A DNA stretch of 64,000 bases from Absidia repens (taxonomy: Eukaryota; Mucoromycota; Mucoromycetes; Mucorales; Cunninghamellaceae): assembly GCA_002105175.1 (NCBI GenBank), contig MCGE01000001.1, positions 806,001 through 870,000 on the forward strand. Direction: 5' to 3'. The notes under the pieces were generated by a model that saw only the letters and a program-made list of their open reading frames with translations, was not told where the DNA came from and ran no database searches. The translations under genes were made by a program, and so were the position numbers. This document shows positions 11,176-22,447 of this stretch, piece by piece (positions within the stretch are counted from its first letter, which is position 1; each line of letters starts with the position of its first letter).

Positions 11176-12322
11176 TTTTTTTGGTCACACCGATGAAAAA
11201 AAGAAAACAAAATGAAAGAAGGTTCCAGAAGACCGTGATCTTTTTCTCGTCGATATAGTTATTGTGGATCCCTACTGTACAGTAGTGGGTTTGGGTAATA
11301 TTAAGAAACTTCTCTCTAAAGAACATGGTTCATTATTATATTTTCCTACCAGAACCTCATCGTCTCACTTCTGAGGTCTAAGACCAATAAACTCCCTTAC
11401 AACTTCACTTTATAATACTATGAAAAAATTAAATATAATATGATAAAAGAAAAAGTAACTGGCTTTGTTCAATGTCTAAAAAAATCCCATCAACTTTGTT
11501 CAACGTTTGATCAATTGGCAATCAAAAAAAAAAAAGGTATATGAGAGAAGGAGCGCCTAGAAATAATGGGGAGGAGGACAAAAGCTTGATATCAGCACTT
11601 GGTATCAGTAAAAGCAACTCAACTAGTTACAGTATTCTTTATAAACGGAATACACAGTATGTGTATATAAAAAAGAAGGTGCGTATGTGCTAGCTTCCTC
11701 ACTCCATTATGGGGTTTTTTTTTTTTTGAAGTGATAAATGCCCCGCAATTTTTTTTTTTTTTTTTTTTTTTGATTGAAAAATTCCGCACTCGCATGATGG
11801 TCATAGTAAATATTACTTTCAGACATAAAAATTGAAACAACTGTATTATCGAAAAGAGTAATTACATTCATTAGAGGCATATTTACAGCCACAATAAAAT
11901 AAAGCCAGCCCCCAAAAAATTGGTCTGTGCAATGTCACCGTTGTACCACTTTCTTTAAAAAGAGTATTGAATGGAGCATGCCGTGTGTTCTCCGAGATAA
12001 AATGCATGTATAACATATAGTTGCCGCTATTTCCGAAGTGAAAAGATGCATGAAGTGTTCCAATTCTTCAAATTCCCACACTCTTGTCCCCCCCCAAAAA
12101 CATAAGAATAAAAAAGTAAAAGACAAGCCGCAAAGCAGCTTTGTTGATTGTTTATTATACATGATAAGAAAAAGACGATGATTATAATTGTATTGGACCA
12201 GCCAAAAAAAAAAAAAAAAGACAAAGAGCAAAATGCATCAAATTAAACTATAAAACAATGATAATGGGAATGGCTATGCTACATGAAAATAAAAATAAAA
12301 CTAAAAACAACAAGAAAACAAA
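11176..12322. other. AT-rich spacer downstream of the forkhead gene
   Basis: No gene is supported. Long T or A tracts occur at 11709-11726, 11750-11771 and 12205-12220. The right end is the 3' flank of the minus-strand forkhead gene. Confidence 0.4.
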
Positions 12323-12781
12323 CTAAAGTGTCCAGTCAGCCATCAGAGTTTGGTCATCCAATAAGTAGTCATCCAAGGAAAAAGAATCTAAACAAGAAGA
12401 CGAGGACGGGGTACCAATAGTGTTGTAAGGTGGAAGATGCGCAAAAGGTAAAAATTCATTGATTGTAGGGTACATTGGAGAGGAGGTATCAGCCATAGTG
12501 GCACTTGGGTCTAATATAGCTGATGGTGATATATCTTTCATGGTGGGTGATGACAATGAATCTTGATATGCTGTATTCTGATAAGAGATAGTGTCAGGAG
12601 GTGTCATCAGTGTTGTTGTTTCATCGACCGCTGGAGATAGACCCCAATCGAATAAAGGGGACATCATGGGATCGGGCGATGTTAGTATGTCCATAGGATT
12701 GGTCCAATTGGGTGAAGTAAAATCAATGGCAGCAAAATCAGAAGAAGCAGACAATAAGTCTTGAAATGTATAATTTGTTGC

Positions 12782-12825
<44 letters not shown>

Positions 12826-13914
12826 AAGTTGAAGCATCATTGTCGGTATTGCTGTCTAAGGAGTCAAAGAATAAACATGTTGTAGATTTGGCTTTCTTCA
12901 ATTGCGGTTTGCTGTAACGTCGTGGTCGATCCACTTTCTTGTCGCATTCAATACTGACATCAATTCCACTGTCACAATCAGAGTCATGGTCATCATCAAA
13001 ACCAACCACTTCGTCTTTTGCTAGCATTAAGGTATCACTACTGGATCGGCATCGCCGAAGTTCTGGCATAGATCGTTTTCGTTTTGCTGATCGATCGGAG
13101 GATGTTGTTGGTGTTGCTGCAGGTGTCATCCGAAAAGTTGTAAACAAAGGTGAATTGTTGATATGACGTGCAGTGGTATTGATTGAAGAGTTCTGGTCAT
13201 CAGTACCCAGTCGAGAGGATCGATGATAATGTAAGGATCGTGGTAAAATCACTGGTTGCTTGCGAATAGGTCCACGTCGCTTTATGAGATTGTCAATGAA
13301 ACCCAGTTCCTGCCCAGCGCGGATTGTCCAATAACTGCCTTTTCCAGAATTGATTGTTGTTGATGATCGCTGAACACGAACAAACGCCTTGTTTAACGAT
13401 AAATTGTGTCGAATAGAGTTCTAAAGAAAATAAAGTTAATACTAAAAATCAATTTCTATATGAACTTGTTGTAGTTTACCTTCCAACCATGCTCAACCAT
13501 TGAATAAAAAGGATAATGTTGAGTGATCCATTGGTAAATATCACAAAGCGTCAATCTCCGATGGTCACTTGAGAGAATAGCATGAGCGATCAAAGTTGCA
13601 TAAGAGTAAGGTGGTTTATCATTCGCGTCCAAAGGCTGCCAAGAGGGAATAATGTGTAGAGGACCTGAGAAGTCATTTTTTGCATTTGTATTGTCATATT
13701 CTTTTTGCCTCTTTTGTTGCTGTTGCTGCTGCTGTTGTCGTTCAGAAGTATTCAAAGTGACAACCTGACCGGTTGATTCCGTTTTGCTTTGGTGTTGCTT
13801 TGTTCCATTGCCTTGTTTAGATTGAACGTCAGGACCGTCGGCGACAAAGGTAAAAGTTGGTATTATTCCAGTGGTATAAAGATTTTTATTTTCTTTACTG
13901 TTAATAGGAGTCAT
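12323..13914 (-). CDS. Forkhead (FOX) transcription factor
   Basis: Sequence-specific DNA-binding regulator. Two exons (13914-13480 and 13420-12323) give 510 residues. The intron splits the winged-helix domain: exon 1 ends after KPPYSYATLIAHAIL...YPFYSMVEHGWK, and exon 2 continues NSIRHNLSLNKAFVRV and KGSYWTI, so the domain spans about residues 97-185. Helix 3 (NSIRHNLSLNKAF) is intact. The rest is low complexity: a Gln run before the domain, and a polyThr run at 12782-12828 encoded by a TAG/ACT triplet repeat. An acidic, Ser/Thr/Pro-rich C-terminus may act as an activation region (inference). The domain lies between Hcm1-like and Fkh-like types; no FHA domain is seen, so a true Fkh1/2 orthologue is unlikely. 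Confidence 0.95.
12782..12828. repeat. TAG/ACT triplet repeat in forkhead gene
   Basis: A pure trinucleotide run coding polythreonine on the minus strand. Confidence 0.9.
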
Positions 13915-15065
13915 TATGGATATAAGATATATAAGATATAAGGGAAAAGTAAAGTAGAAAAGAAATGAGAGAGAAAAAAAAAATCAAGGGGCGCGGGAAA
14001 TATTTATACAAATTAAAATGCCGCCGAAAATAAAAAATAAATCGTATGTGTTGCACCAAACCTCTTAAACTTTGTACAAAAATGTGAAGAAAACTGCGTG
14101 ACAGACAACGTACCCGTCATTGCATAACGACTAATTTTATTTCCAGGCGTTTTATATCTGAACAATGAAAACCAATGTGTGCAACATTTGCACAAAACGG
14201 AAGTTCTTTTCATAATGGGAGAATAGAGTATCAATCTAGACAAATATACATCTATATATTATTATTACGTGAATCATTTGTCAAGGTCTTCACTTTATTC
14301 TGTTATTAATAAATATCAATCTTTAGGAGGTTTTTTTTTTTTTTTTTTTTTTTTTAGAAAAACAGGGTGATGGATTCGCATGGATTACAATACTGAAAAA
14401 CACATGGATTTACAGCGTTTTTTTGAAAATATTAAAACGCAGACTGACACGGCTCTCGGGGTTTTCAGAATTTTTACAACACCATCATGGAGGGTGTAGG
14501 CCCACTTTCACTTGTACCACCATTTACGTGCAGTAAAGTACTATGGTGATGATGACAGCTTTGTGAAAAAAGCAGGCATATCTTAGTTCTCCGATTTCCA
14601 AATCTGGTTCTACTTGCTCGTTTTTATTTTTATCTATATCTTTAAATTGGTATTATAATAACAGTTGACACTCAAAACTTGAACCATCAATATCATCTTC
14701 AACATCAGCATTATTCGGCAATCTATTAGTTTTTGGGTAAATCAGATTACACATATGATATGTATGATATCAATCCTCATCATGCCAAAAATATACTAGA
14801 TAATACAGTGAACCTATATCGTTAACATGAATTCACTACAAACAGTAAAAATATTCACTCATCTCGATACCGCATTTTGTTTAATGAGTCTTTTTGCATT
14901 GGTGGATCGACTGAAAAAAAAAAGAAGCGCTATGAAATTAAAAAGCCGCCAGCTGCCAGAGTCAGTGACTACGAACCAAAAAAAAAAAAAAGGTAGGCTG
15001 CCTTTTTTCATTTTCTCTTTTCTCTCCCACATAGATTGTTTTTTTTATTTAATTCACAACTCATC
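13915..15065. other. Divergent intergenic region between forkhead and Prp17 genes
   Basis: Should hold both promoters. It includes a T-tract at 14332-14355. A plus-strand open frame at 14827-15069 overlaps the Prp17 start and shows no protein-like composition. Nothing else is recognised. Confidence 0.4.
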
Positions 15066-17188
15066 ATGAACAATATAAATCAATATGGTTCCAGTGATGA
15101 AGAGGACTTCAATGCTGCACCTTCCCTTACTACTTCTTCAACTGCAATGGTAATCAACACTGCACCTGATACTGGTTTTGATGTAAGTGCGAAGAAATGT
15201 TAGTTTTATTTAGGCCCTTACTTACCATTCCTTTTTTCAACCCACACTTAGCAACTGAACCCCGATCGACTTTACACAGCACCAACAGCAACTGAACTTA
15301 CTGTCAATGTACCGTTTGAAGATATGAATCAGCCTATAGTCGGACCTACCAATCCTTTTTCAGAGAGACGATTGGCAACTCAAAACCTGGTGACGGGACA
15401 CGTAGAACAGCAGGCCATCAGCGAATCAGATTTTCGGACACAGATGCGTACATTTGAATCCTATGGCTATGCGCGCGATCCATCGGCCAACAATTCTAAT
15501 CTGATTGGACAAACTGGACAAGGACTTAATGGTACAGGATATGTTGGCGATTTATCAGCAGCAGCACAGATGCGTGGCGCGACCATCTTTGACCGGGCTC
15601 CCAAGGCCTTCCGGCACAACAAGGACCAAAAGAAAAAACGGGCAAACAAAGGTGACTCTGGTATACTGGAAGGTGAACATGCTTACAAGGGCCCCTGGGC
15701 AGGTTATGATGATGATGGATACGACAATCGTGGGCCTCAACGTGAACAACAACCAGAAGAAGAAACAACAACAACTACAACTACAGAAGAAGAGGCACAA
15801 AACACCATATCAAGATTTGACGAAGATGAAATGGCTCGCGAAGAAATACATGATGATGCTACACAACAAGACCGAAACTCTCAACCCACTGGTAACGAAA
15901 CAACGAAATTCCATGGTGCGCAAGAATATGATTATCTGGGTCGTACATATATGGCCGTGCCTCAGGATTTGGATGTCAATCTCAATGGCGAACCTGGCTC
16001 TCAACCCTGCTTTATTCCAAAGAAACTGATTCACACCTGGGATGGTCACAAGAAAGGTACTACTGGTATTAGGTTCTTCCCAAAATCTGGTCATTTGTTA
16101 CTAAGTGGGGGGATGGATAATAAAGTCAAGGTAAAATCAATTGAAAAAGAAACAAAAAGGAGGTGAAAAAAAAAGGTAGCGGCGTTACTCACATACTCAT
16201 TGTATTTTATGAATGTATTAGCTTTGGGATGTATACCATGATCGAAGTTTGTTACGATCATATATGGGACACAGCAAGGCGGTACGTGATATTGCATTTG
16301 ACAACGACGGACGAAGATTCCTAAGCGCAGGCTACGATCGGTGTGTCAAGTTATGGGATACGGAAACGGGACAATGTATTCGATCATTCTCGACTGGCAA
16401 GATTCCTTACTGCGTTACATTCAATCCTGCTGCTGACAAACAAAACATTTTTTTGGCGGGTTATTCTGACAAAAAGATTATTCAATTCGATTGCAACTCT
16501 GGAAAGATTACCCAAGAATACGATCAACATTTGGGCGCTGTGAACACTATTACCTTTGTAGACGACAATCGACGATTTATCTCTACTTCCGACGACAAAA
16601 CTATGCGTGCGTGGGAATATGATATCCCTGTGGTGATCAAATACATTGCAGAACCTGATATGCATTCTATGCCATCGGTCACTCTGCATCCTAACAGTAA
16701 GTGATGGTATTAAAAAAAAAAACCAGAAAAATTGCTTAAAGCGGATTTTAACCTATATATATGTGTGTATGTGTGTATGTTTGCGTTATAGGGAAATGGA
16801 TCGCATGTCAATCTCTGGACAATCAAATTTATGTATATGGTGCTCGTGATAGGTTCAAGGTGAATCGGAAGAAACATTTCGCTGGTCATTTGGTTGCTGG
16901 GTACGCATGTAAACCTGGCTTTTCTCCTGACGGTAAATTCCTTAGTAGCGGTGACTCCAATGGCAATGTCTGGGTGTGGGACTGGAAAACATGCAAACTG
17001 CTCAAGAAATTCAAAGCTCACAACAAGGTGGTGGTCAATACCGAATGGCACCCTCACGAAACTTCAAAAATGGCTACATGTTCCTGGGATGGGGTAAGAA
17101 GAAAAACGATTAGCAAATACATATTCATTTAAAAACAGATGACTAACTTTTCGTTTCTTTTATATAGTATATCCATTATTGGGATTAG
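15066..17188 (+). CDS. PRP17: Pre-mRNA-processing factor 17 (Prp17/Cdc40), WD40 protein
   Basis: Second-step spliceosome factor in the nucleus. Exons 15066-15182, 15252-16130, 16222-16696, 16792-17093 and 17168-17188 give 597 residues (human CDC40: 579). The N-terminus ([15 protein letters not shown]) matches the family's Tyr-Gly-Ser-acidic start. The conserved linker ([35 protein letters not shown]) precedes seven WD40 repeats starting at HTWDGHKKG, with [40 protein letters not shown] and WDWKTCK. The last exon codes only YIHYWD and stop, completing the final blade. All five exons close in frame. Poly(A) signal at 17289. Confidence 0.97.
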
Positions 17189-17288
17189 TTTAGTTTTTAG
17201 TTTTAGTTTAGACATTATATTCCACCCTCAATTTTTTTATCATTTTTTTTATTGTTGTTGTGTTCTGTTGTTTGATGATGTTCTCTTT

Positions 17289-17294
17289 AATAAA
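17289..17294 (+). terminator. Poly(A) signal of Prp17
   Basis: AATAAA about 100 bases downstream of the Prp17 stop codon. Confidence 0.6.
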
Positions 17295-18134
17295 TGGATG
17301 ACTCTCTGATAGAGCTCCTTGTTTTTTTTCTTTTTCTTATTTTGTAAAATTACTGTGCCTTGGAAAAGTGTCCACTATGGAGGTGAATAAGCGAAATTGT
17401 TTAGCGTTATGATAATAGGCAGGGTTTTTTTGATGTTAGGATCGATGTAAAGATCGGAGTTTATTATGGTAGCAGGATCAGATCCGATTATTGTAGGATG
17501 TATAGTATACAGAGGGGATTGTATTGATATTAATTATGATGTTGTTATGGTGCTGTTCAGCAAAACCGTACAGTACACCTTGGTTATTGAAAATTTTCTA
17601 TATTCAATTACAAGACATACTTACATTTTCAAACAAGTGGTTCTACTGTATGTCAAGAGGAATTCGAAGAAGTGTGGCTTTTGATGGAATGGCGTTTGGG
17701 GATCAGTTGACTTCAGTTTGAGCTGCCTTTTTTACAATCCCATTCAAAAATAAAATAAAATATCGGAATGGAGATATACTGTGTGTCTGGCAGAGTGGAG
17801 GTTGCGCTGGGGACACGTTCTAGGTTGATTAATATGAATGATGGAGTGGGAATACGGTCATGGTTCATATTAAATGATCTAAAGCGTCAACCAGACCTCA
17901 GGGGTAGGACAAGAAGTCATTGATAAAAGTAAAATGTTCTCTATAGCGGCAGTTACATGTACAACACGGTCCAGTTTTATTTATATGGTTGATTGAGTAG
18001 GGATAATATTATTTTTGATAGCATGTCAAGTGATCTAAGTCTGTCAACTAGTTCTAGGGGTGCTAGAGGAAAAATGGCCATTGTGTGCAATTAAAGAGCC
18101 TGTGCTTGGTAGAAGTCTAACAAGACAACTATAC
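17295..18134. other. Non-coding spacer leading into repeat copy B
   Basis: No gene is supported. Two related blocks of about 100 bp (around 17820-17925 and 17985-18080, sharing GGTTGATT...AAGTGATCTAA..GTCAAC and AGGGGT) look like further degenerate sub-repeats of the dispersed element, so copy B may extend this far left. Confidence 0.4.
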
Positions 18135-18815
18135 TAGCAAAATTGTTTATTATCCAATGGGTCAGAGGATAGTTAATAAAAGATATATTTTATTGAAGCA
18201 TATTGGTAGATACTAAAACTAAAGGACAAGGGATCGTTGAACAAAGGATTTAGTGGAATGATCTATTGGGAGGAAACAAGAAAGAGACTAACGTAAGATC
18301 TGAAGAATGGTTGCCATTAATCTAAAGAGACAATTGTAGGATAGCATATAATATATTGTACAAAGCATAATAAAAACCAAAAGGACGTCTTTATTGAAGC
18401 ACAACAATGGGCAACACATCAAAAGGAATGGTGGTAGTAAAAACGTATCTGTTACGTACAAGACATAAGAGAGACTGATGAGGGACTTTTGATTAAAGTA
18501 AGTAAAAAGAGACATATTTTATTCAGATATAGATACGAACCATGGACAAGCTAAAACTAAACTAAGCTAATGAAGGCTCTAAATACCAACTATTGGTGGT
18601 CCTAAATCCTAGATCCAAAATGAAAGGGTTTTCCCATGCATCTTGTAATCCCTGAGCTGAAACCCCTTCCAAACTAGTCCTGATACAATTCCAGGTCCAA
18701 AATAACCACATAGACGTTGAATGGTGAAGAAAAAATAAAGAAGGAAAAAAGAAAGAGATATAAAACAGCGAAAAAAAGGGAGTAAATAAATATTCACGTG
18801 TGCGGGATTTGAATG
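18135..18815 (+). repeat. Dispersed repeat, copy B (long form)
   Basis: A long copy matching 50265-50900 over its length: GGGTCAGAGGATAGTTAATA, AGATATATTTTATTGAAGCA, GAAGAATGGTTGCCATTAAT, TCTTTATTGAAGCACAACAATGG and GACATATTTTATTCAGATA, then the shared core CCAAAATGAAAGGGTTTTCC...CTGAGCTGAAACC...AAACTAGTCCTGA and the end CACGTGTGCGGGATTTGAA. The TATTTTATTGAAG-like element recurs every 130-200 bp inside the unit. No coding capacity. Confidence 0.85.
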
Positions 18816-19611
18816 CTGTTTTTCAATTGACGCAAAAGTGCAATTTTTTATGGACGTTGACTAACTGAAAATTAAGACGACATTTACGTATTTTTGAGAC
18901 GCCTGTTATAAGATTTTAAGGCGATGTAAAATAAATCAAGATGGAGACGGATTTATTTTTAGACGTTCAGGGAAAAAAAATTGAGGTGCTATCATATATT
19001 TAGGTGATTCCAAATAATGTGATCCTAATAGAAACGCGAATGGTAGATACTGGCAAAATTCCCATAAAATTTCATGCTATTATGTTGATGATGATGATAG
19101 TTTCTGTTATTGGTTTATATAGTACTTCAATCATCTTTTTTTTCTATTAGTTGGCACTGTCAACTTTTTCAAGCGGGTACATTTATTAAACTTGCACTAT
19201 TAACAGCATTTATCGAAGAGAGAAGAGTATAAAAGCAATGCTTTTCTTCATTTCTTTTATCATCATTTATTGGGGAACTTATATCAGTGCCCGGCATTCT
19301 CCCTTGGATTCGCAAAAAGCCACATCCCACCACTGAAGAAATGATATTCCGATAAATCAATGTATATGCTGACCTTACTCACTCAGTCCTCACTACTGAG
19401 ATTATCCTTGAACTCCTGATACCAACAACTCTTCGTGAATACAGCTCCCTACATCATCACCTCTTATCATCACAAGAAAGGTCACACCCGAAATATAAAC
19501 TAGAAGACAATATTATTGTTAAGTGATTTTATTTTCAATTTGTGATTAAAAAAAAAAAAAAGTAAACCAAACTACATATTCAAGACAGAGAATAATAGCA
19601 ATAAAGAGACT

Positions 19612-19647
<36 letters not shown>

Positions 19648-19722
19648 GATAAAAAAAGACTAATAACTACAACTATTTACAAATGCTAACGCTAACCAAA
19701 AGAATTCAGAAGTAAGTCCCTC
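18816..19722. other. AT-rich spacer with (AAT)n microsatellite
   Basis: No gene is supported. A trinucleotide AAT repeat lies at 19614-19645. The right end is the 3' flank of the minus-strand hydrolase. Confidence 0.4.
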
Positions 19723-20778
19723 TCAAGCGCGCAGTAAAGAAGACGGTAATTTGCTATTTTTCCCAGTAGTAGACAACCGAATGCCTTCCAAAGTAGCCCC
19801 CAAATCATCGACCGTCATTGTGTCATGGAATTCGTCATCATCATCGTCCTCATCGCTGTCATCGTCATCAGCATCGTCTTCATCATGTTCTTCATTTACC
19901 GTATGTAGTCCTTCACTTGCTCTTCGCATTGTCAAATCCAGCATGCTTTGATGGTGTCGATGCTCGCTGATTGATCGATAAATAAAATCCGCAAATACCT
20001 TGTCCGCTCGTTTCAAAATCGCCTTGTCCTTGACCACTTCACGTACACAGAACCAATCATGTACACAATCTTCGGCGACGGTTGTCCATCGCACACCATC
20101 ATCCTTGGCCTTTTGAGCAAACGCTAGCGCATCATCCCTTAAGACTTCCAAATTGCCGACATACATCAAGACTTGATTAGGTAAGAATGCCTGGAATCCA
20201 GTTTGTAGTTTGGCGATCCCAAGCACATGGTTGCTTTCTTGTGAGGAAGAGATGGTCGAGTGTTGTCCGCCAGAAGACAGTTCCTGAGAGTCGGCATCAT
20301 CGGGTTCAAAGTAATCTCGTTTTATTACCTTGGCAGTGAATTGAGAAATATAGTCATACTTGATATTGTCGATCCAAGATTGAGAGGTTGTTTCATCCGT
20401 CACCAAAGGCGAGATCAACACTGTACCAGCAGGTCGAGGTAATTCACTAATCATTGGGCCACCACCACTATTACCACTATTTTCTTGATCCATATCGTCC
20501 GTTACAATTTCAAACATACTGGGATCGTGTGTGATGAATAACGTTTCGAGAATTAGGGCTGCGCCAGCACTATCACCTGTCGTGATCACTTTGTTTGAAT
20601 CCACACCAAGACCAAGAATAAGGTGTTCATATGCACGAACGACATCCTCCACGGGACTAGGGTATTTGTATTCCGGAGCTAATCGGTAATCCACCGACAT
20701 GATCATCACCTTGAGGTTGTATACTTTTTTCAATTGTTCAATCCAGTCAATATAAGTGTCCATATACATCGTTGCTAT

Positions 20779-20816
<38 letters not shown>

Positions 20817-21363
20817 AACAGCTCAGGTCAATTGATTTCTGAGTTTCATGACGAAACAATAAGCCCGCTCATCTCCCTCGCCCCCCCCCCACGCTGCCCA
20901 ACCAGATCGCCCCCCATCTCATATAACAAAAAAAGAAGGTACTCACGTTTGCCAATCCGAAATCCACCACCTTTATACATCAGCGTACATGAATCAATAA
21001 AAAAAATAATAATAATCAAATAAAAAATGTCAGTAAAGAAAAAACAGTGGTATTGCCCATCCTTATGCCCCTGTGTCTTTGTCTTTCATTTTTACCGTGC
21101 ACATTGAAGATCACCACGTCAGCTTTGTCGACACGTTCTTGGATCCGCTCATCGTCCAGAACAGAAACATGTTCACCAATCCAACAGCCAGACCATTCCG
21201 GGTGAGCGACTTTTCGAATCCAGGGCTTATGACTAGATCTAGGCTTGGTGATATCATTCAAGACCAATCTTGCTGCTGGTGCGGGCAAAGCAAAGGCTTT
21301 TCGAAGAACCTTGATGACAGTTGAAGGAGGTAGTTTGCGTAAAGCTTTACGAATACCTTGCAT
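19723..21363 (-). CDS. Alpha/beta hydrolase of the HSL/GDXG lipase-esterase type
   Basis: Predicted carboxylester hydrolase. Exons 21363-21096, 20970-20947 (24 nt) and 20774-19723 give 447 residues. The oxyanion motif HGGGFRIG (residues 89-96) is completed only by splicing: exon 1 ends in the His codon plus one base and the 24-nt exon supplies the glycines. The nucleophile is Ser166 in GDSAG; SVDYRLAPEYKYP precedes it, as in hormone-sensitive-lipase relatives. The likely catalytic His is in EDCVHDWF. The C-terminus has a long Asp/Glu run (DEDDADDDDSDEDDDDDE) that is not part of the fold. Introns 1 and 2 and the 5' flank carry long T-tracts on the coding strand. The substrate is unknown; fungal sterol deacetylases and lipid esterases are relatives. 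Confidence 0.92.
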
Positions 21364-21364
21364 A

Positions 21365-21401
<37 letters not shown>

Positions 21402-21927
21402 AAAGAATGGATAGTGTGTGCGGGGAAAAAGAAAGCTACAGAAAAAAGAGAGAAAAGGAAAAGAAAAGGGGGAGGGATTGGAGTACAAATGATAGTGCCT
21501 AATTTTTATTGGCGGGCGTGTAAAAATGTAAAATAATCACACACCGATGTACCCCACCATCTCGATATGGTTTAAATCTGTTTAATGGAATGGAAAAAAG
21601 GTAAAACAACAAAAAACAACCACACGTAATAAGCATGACAACCAAAATCCAAATAGTAAATATTGTTTCTTTATTCAATAAATCAATTAAATAAAAATAG
21701 AGAATTGCGAAAGCAGTAATGGGAAGAAGAAGGGTGAAATGCAAGGGTGGGCGGGTGTTGGGAGGGCAGACTACAAAATAAGGGTATCATATATAAGAAT
21801 AAACTACAAGTGGGAAAGTGAGAGTGAGAGTGAAAGTGAGAGAGGAATAAAATAGAACATACGTGGGTGAATGTATGTATGGAAATAGTTCAGACCAGTT
21901 AGGAGGTACCAATAGGTAGAGTGTACT
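21364..21927. other. Upstream region of the hydrolase gene
   Basis: Contains a 32-nt A-tract (21368-21399) immediately upstream of the hydrolase start codon, and purine-rich DNA. The right half is probably the 3' UTR of the small minus-strand gene ending near 21928. Confidence 0.35.
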
Positions 21928-22082
21928 TTAAATTCCACCACCCTTCGCCTTGTCCAAAGGTTGCATTTGAGTCGGGCCGAACGTCGAAAAGCCGAGCTTG
22001 CTGTAAATCAATCCAACATCTTCCTTGACCCCAATAGCAGGTCGAGGAAAACAAGGCGATAAGTAATAGAGTACAGTAAATA
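21928..22082 (-). CDS. Possible 3' exon of a small unidentified minus-strand gene
   Basis: Downstream of a TTATTTAG acceptor, two overlapping minus-strand frames stay open. One ends at 21928 (peptide contains RPAIGVKEDVGLIYSKLGF and STFGPTQMQPLDKAKGGGI). The other ends at 21899 (contains DLQQARLFDVRPDSNATFGQ). A good donor (ACCATG|GTAAGT, near 22162) lies 80 nt upstream, so a spliced gene is likely, but I could not join an upstream exon with a start codon to the better-looking frame. A hydrophobic stretch (VFTVLYYLSP) at the exon start suggests a membrane segment. Family not recognised. Confidence 0.3.
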
Positions 22083-22447
22083 CTAAATAAGTGAAGAAAA
22101 AACCTTAGTCAAGTTTACCATAGTTTAAACATCCCTTTGCCTATTTGTTTTTTTTAACTTACCATGGTTTTTGGTGAAGGAAGAAAGATATTAAAAAAAG
22201 AATAACAAAGATGGGTGGAGCATCAGGGAAAGGTAAAAGTAGTAAAGGGACAAAATATCGCATACAATACATTGCAATTGCTAGTATGTTAAAAAATGAA
22301 ATGAAATAGTGCAGGCAAAGTGACAAAAAAAAAAAAAAAAAGTAAAAAGGAAACCCAAAAGAACTGTCACAATAGATAATATAAGCGGAGTTTTTTAATA
22401 TGATAAATATATAAATAAGGGGTTAAAAAAAGGTAATAACTGCACTA
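22083..22447. other. Short spacer, possibly holding the 5' exon of the small gene
   Basis: Contains the GTAAGT donor near 22162 and, upstream on the minus strand, a hydrophobic frame (about 22163-22275). No start can be fixed. The right end is the 3' flank of the Sec7-PH gene. Confidence 0.25.

Noticed and set aside
22120..22165. A 22-nt intron producing an ATG-GCA start for the small gene
   Set aside because: Too short for spliceosomal introns seen elsewhere in the window (about 40 nt or more).
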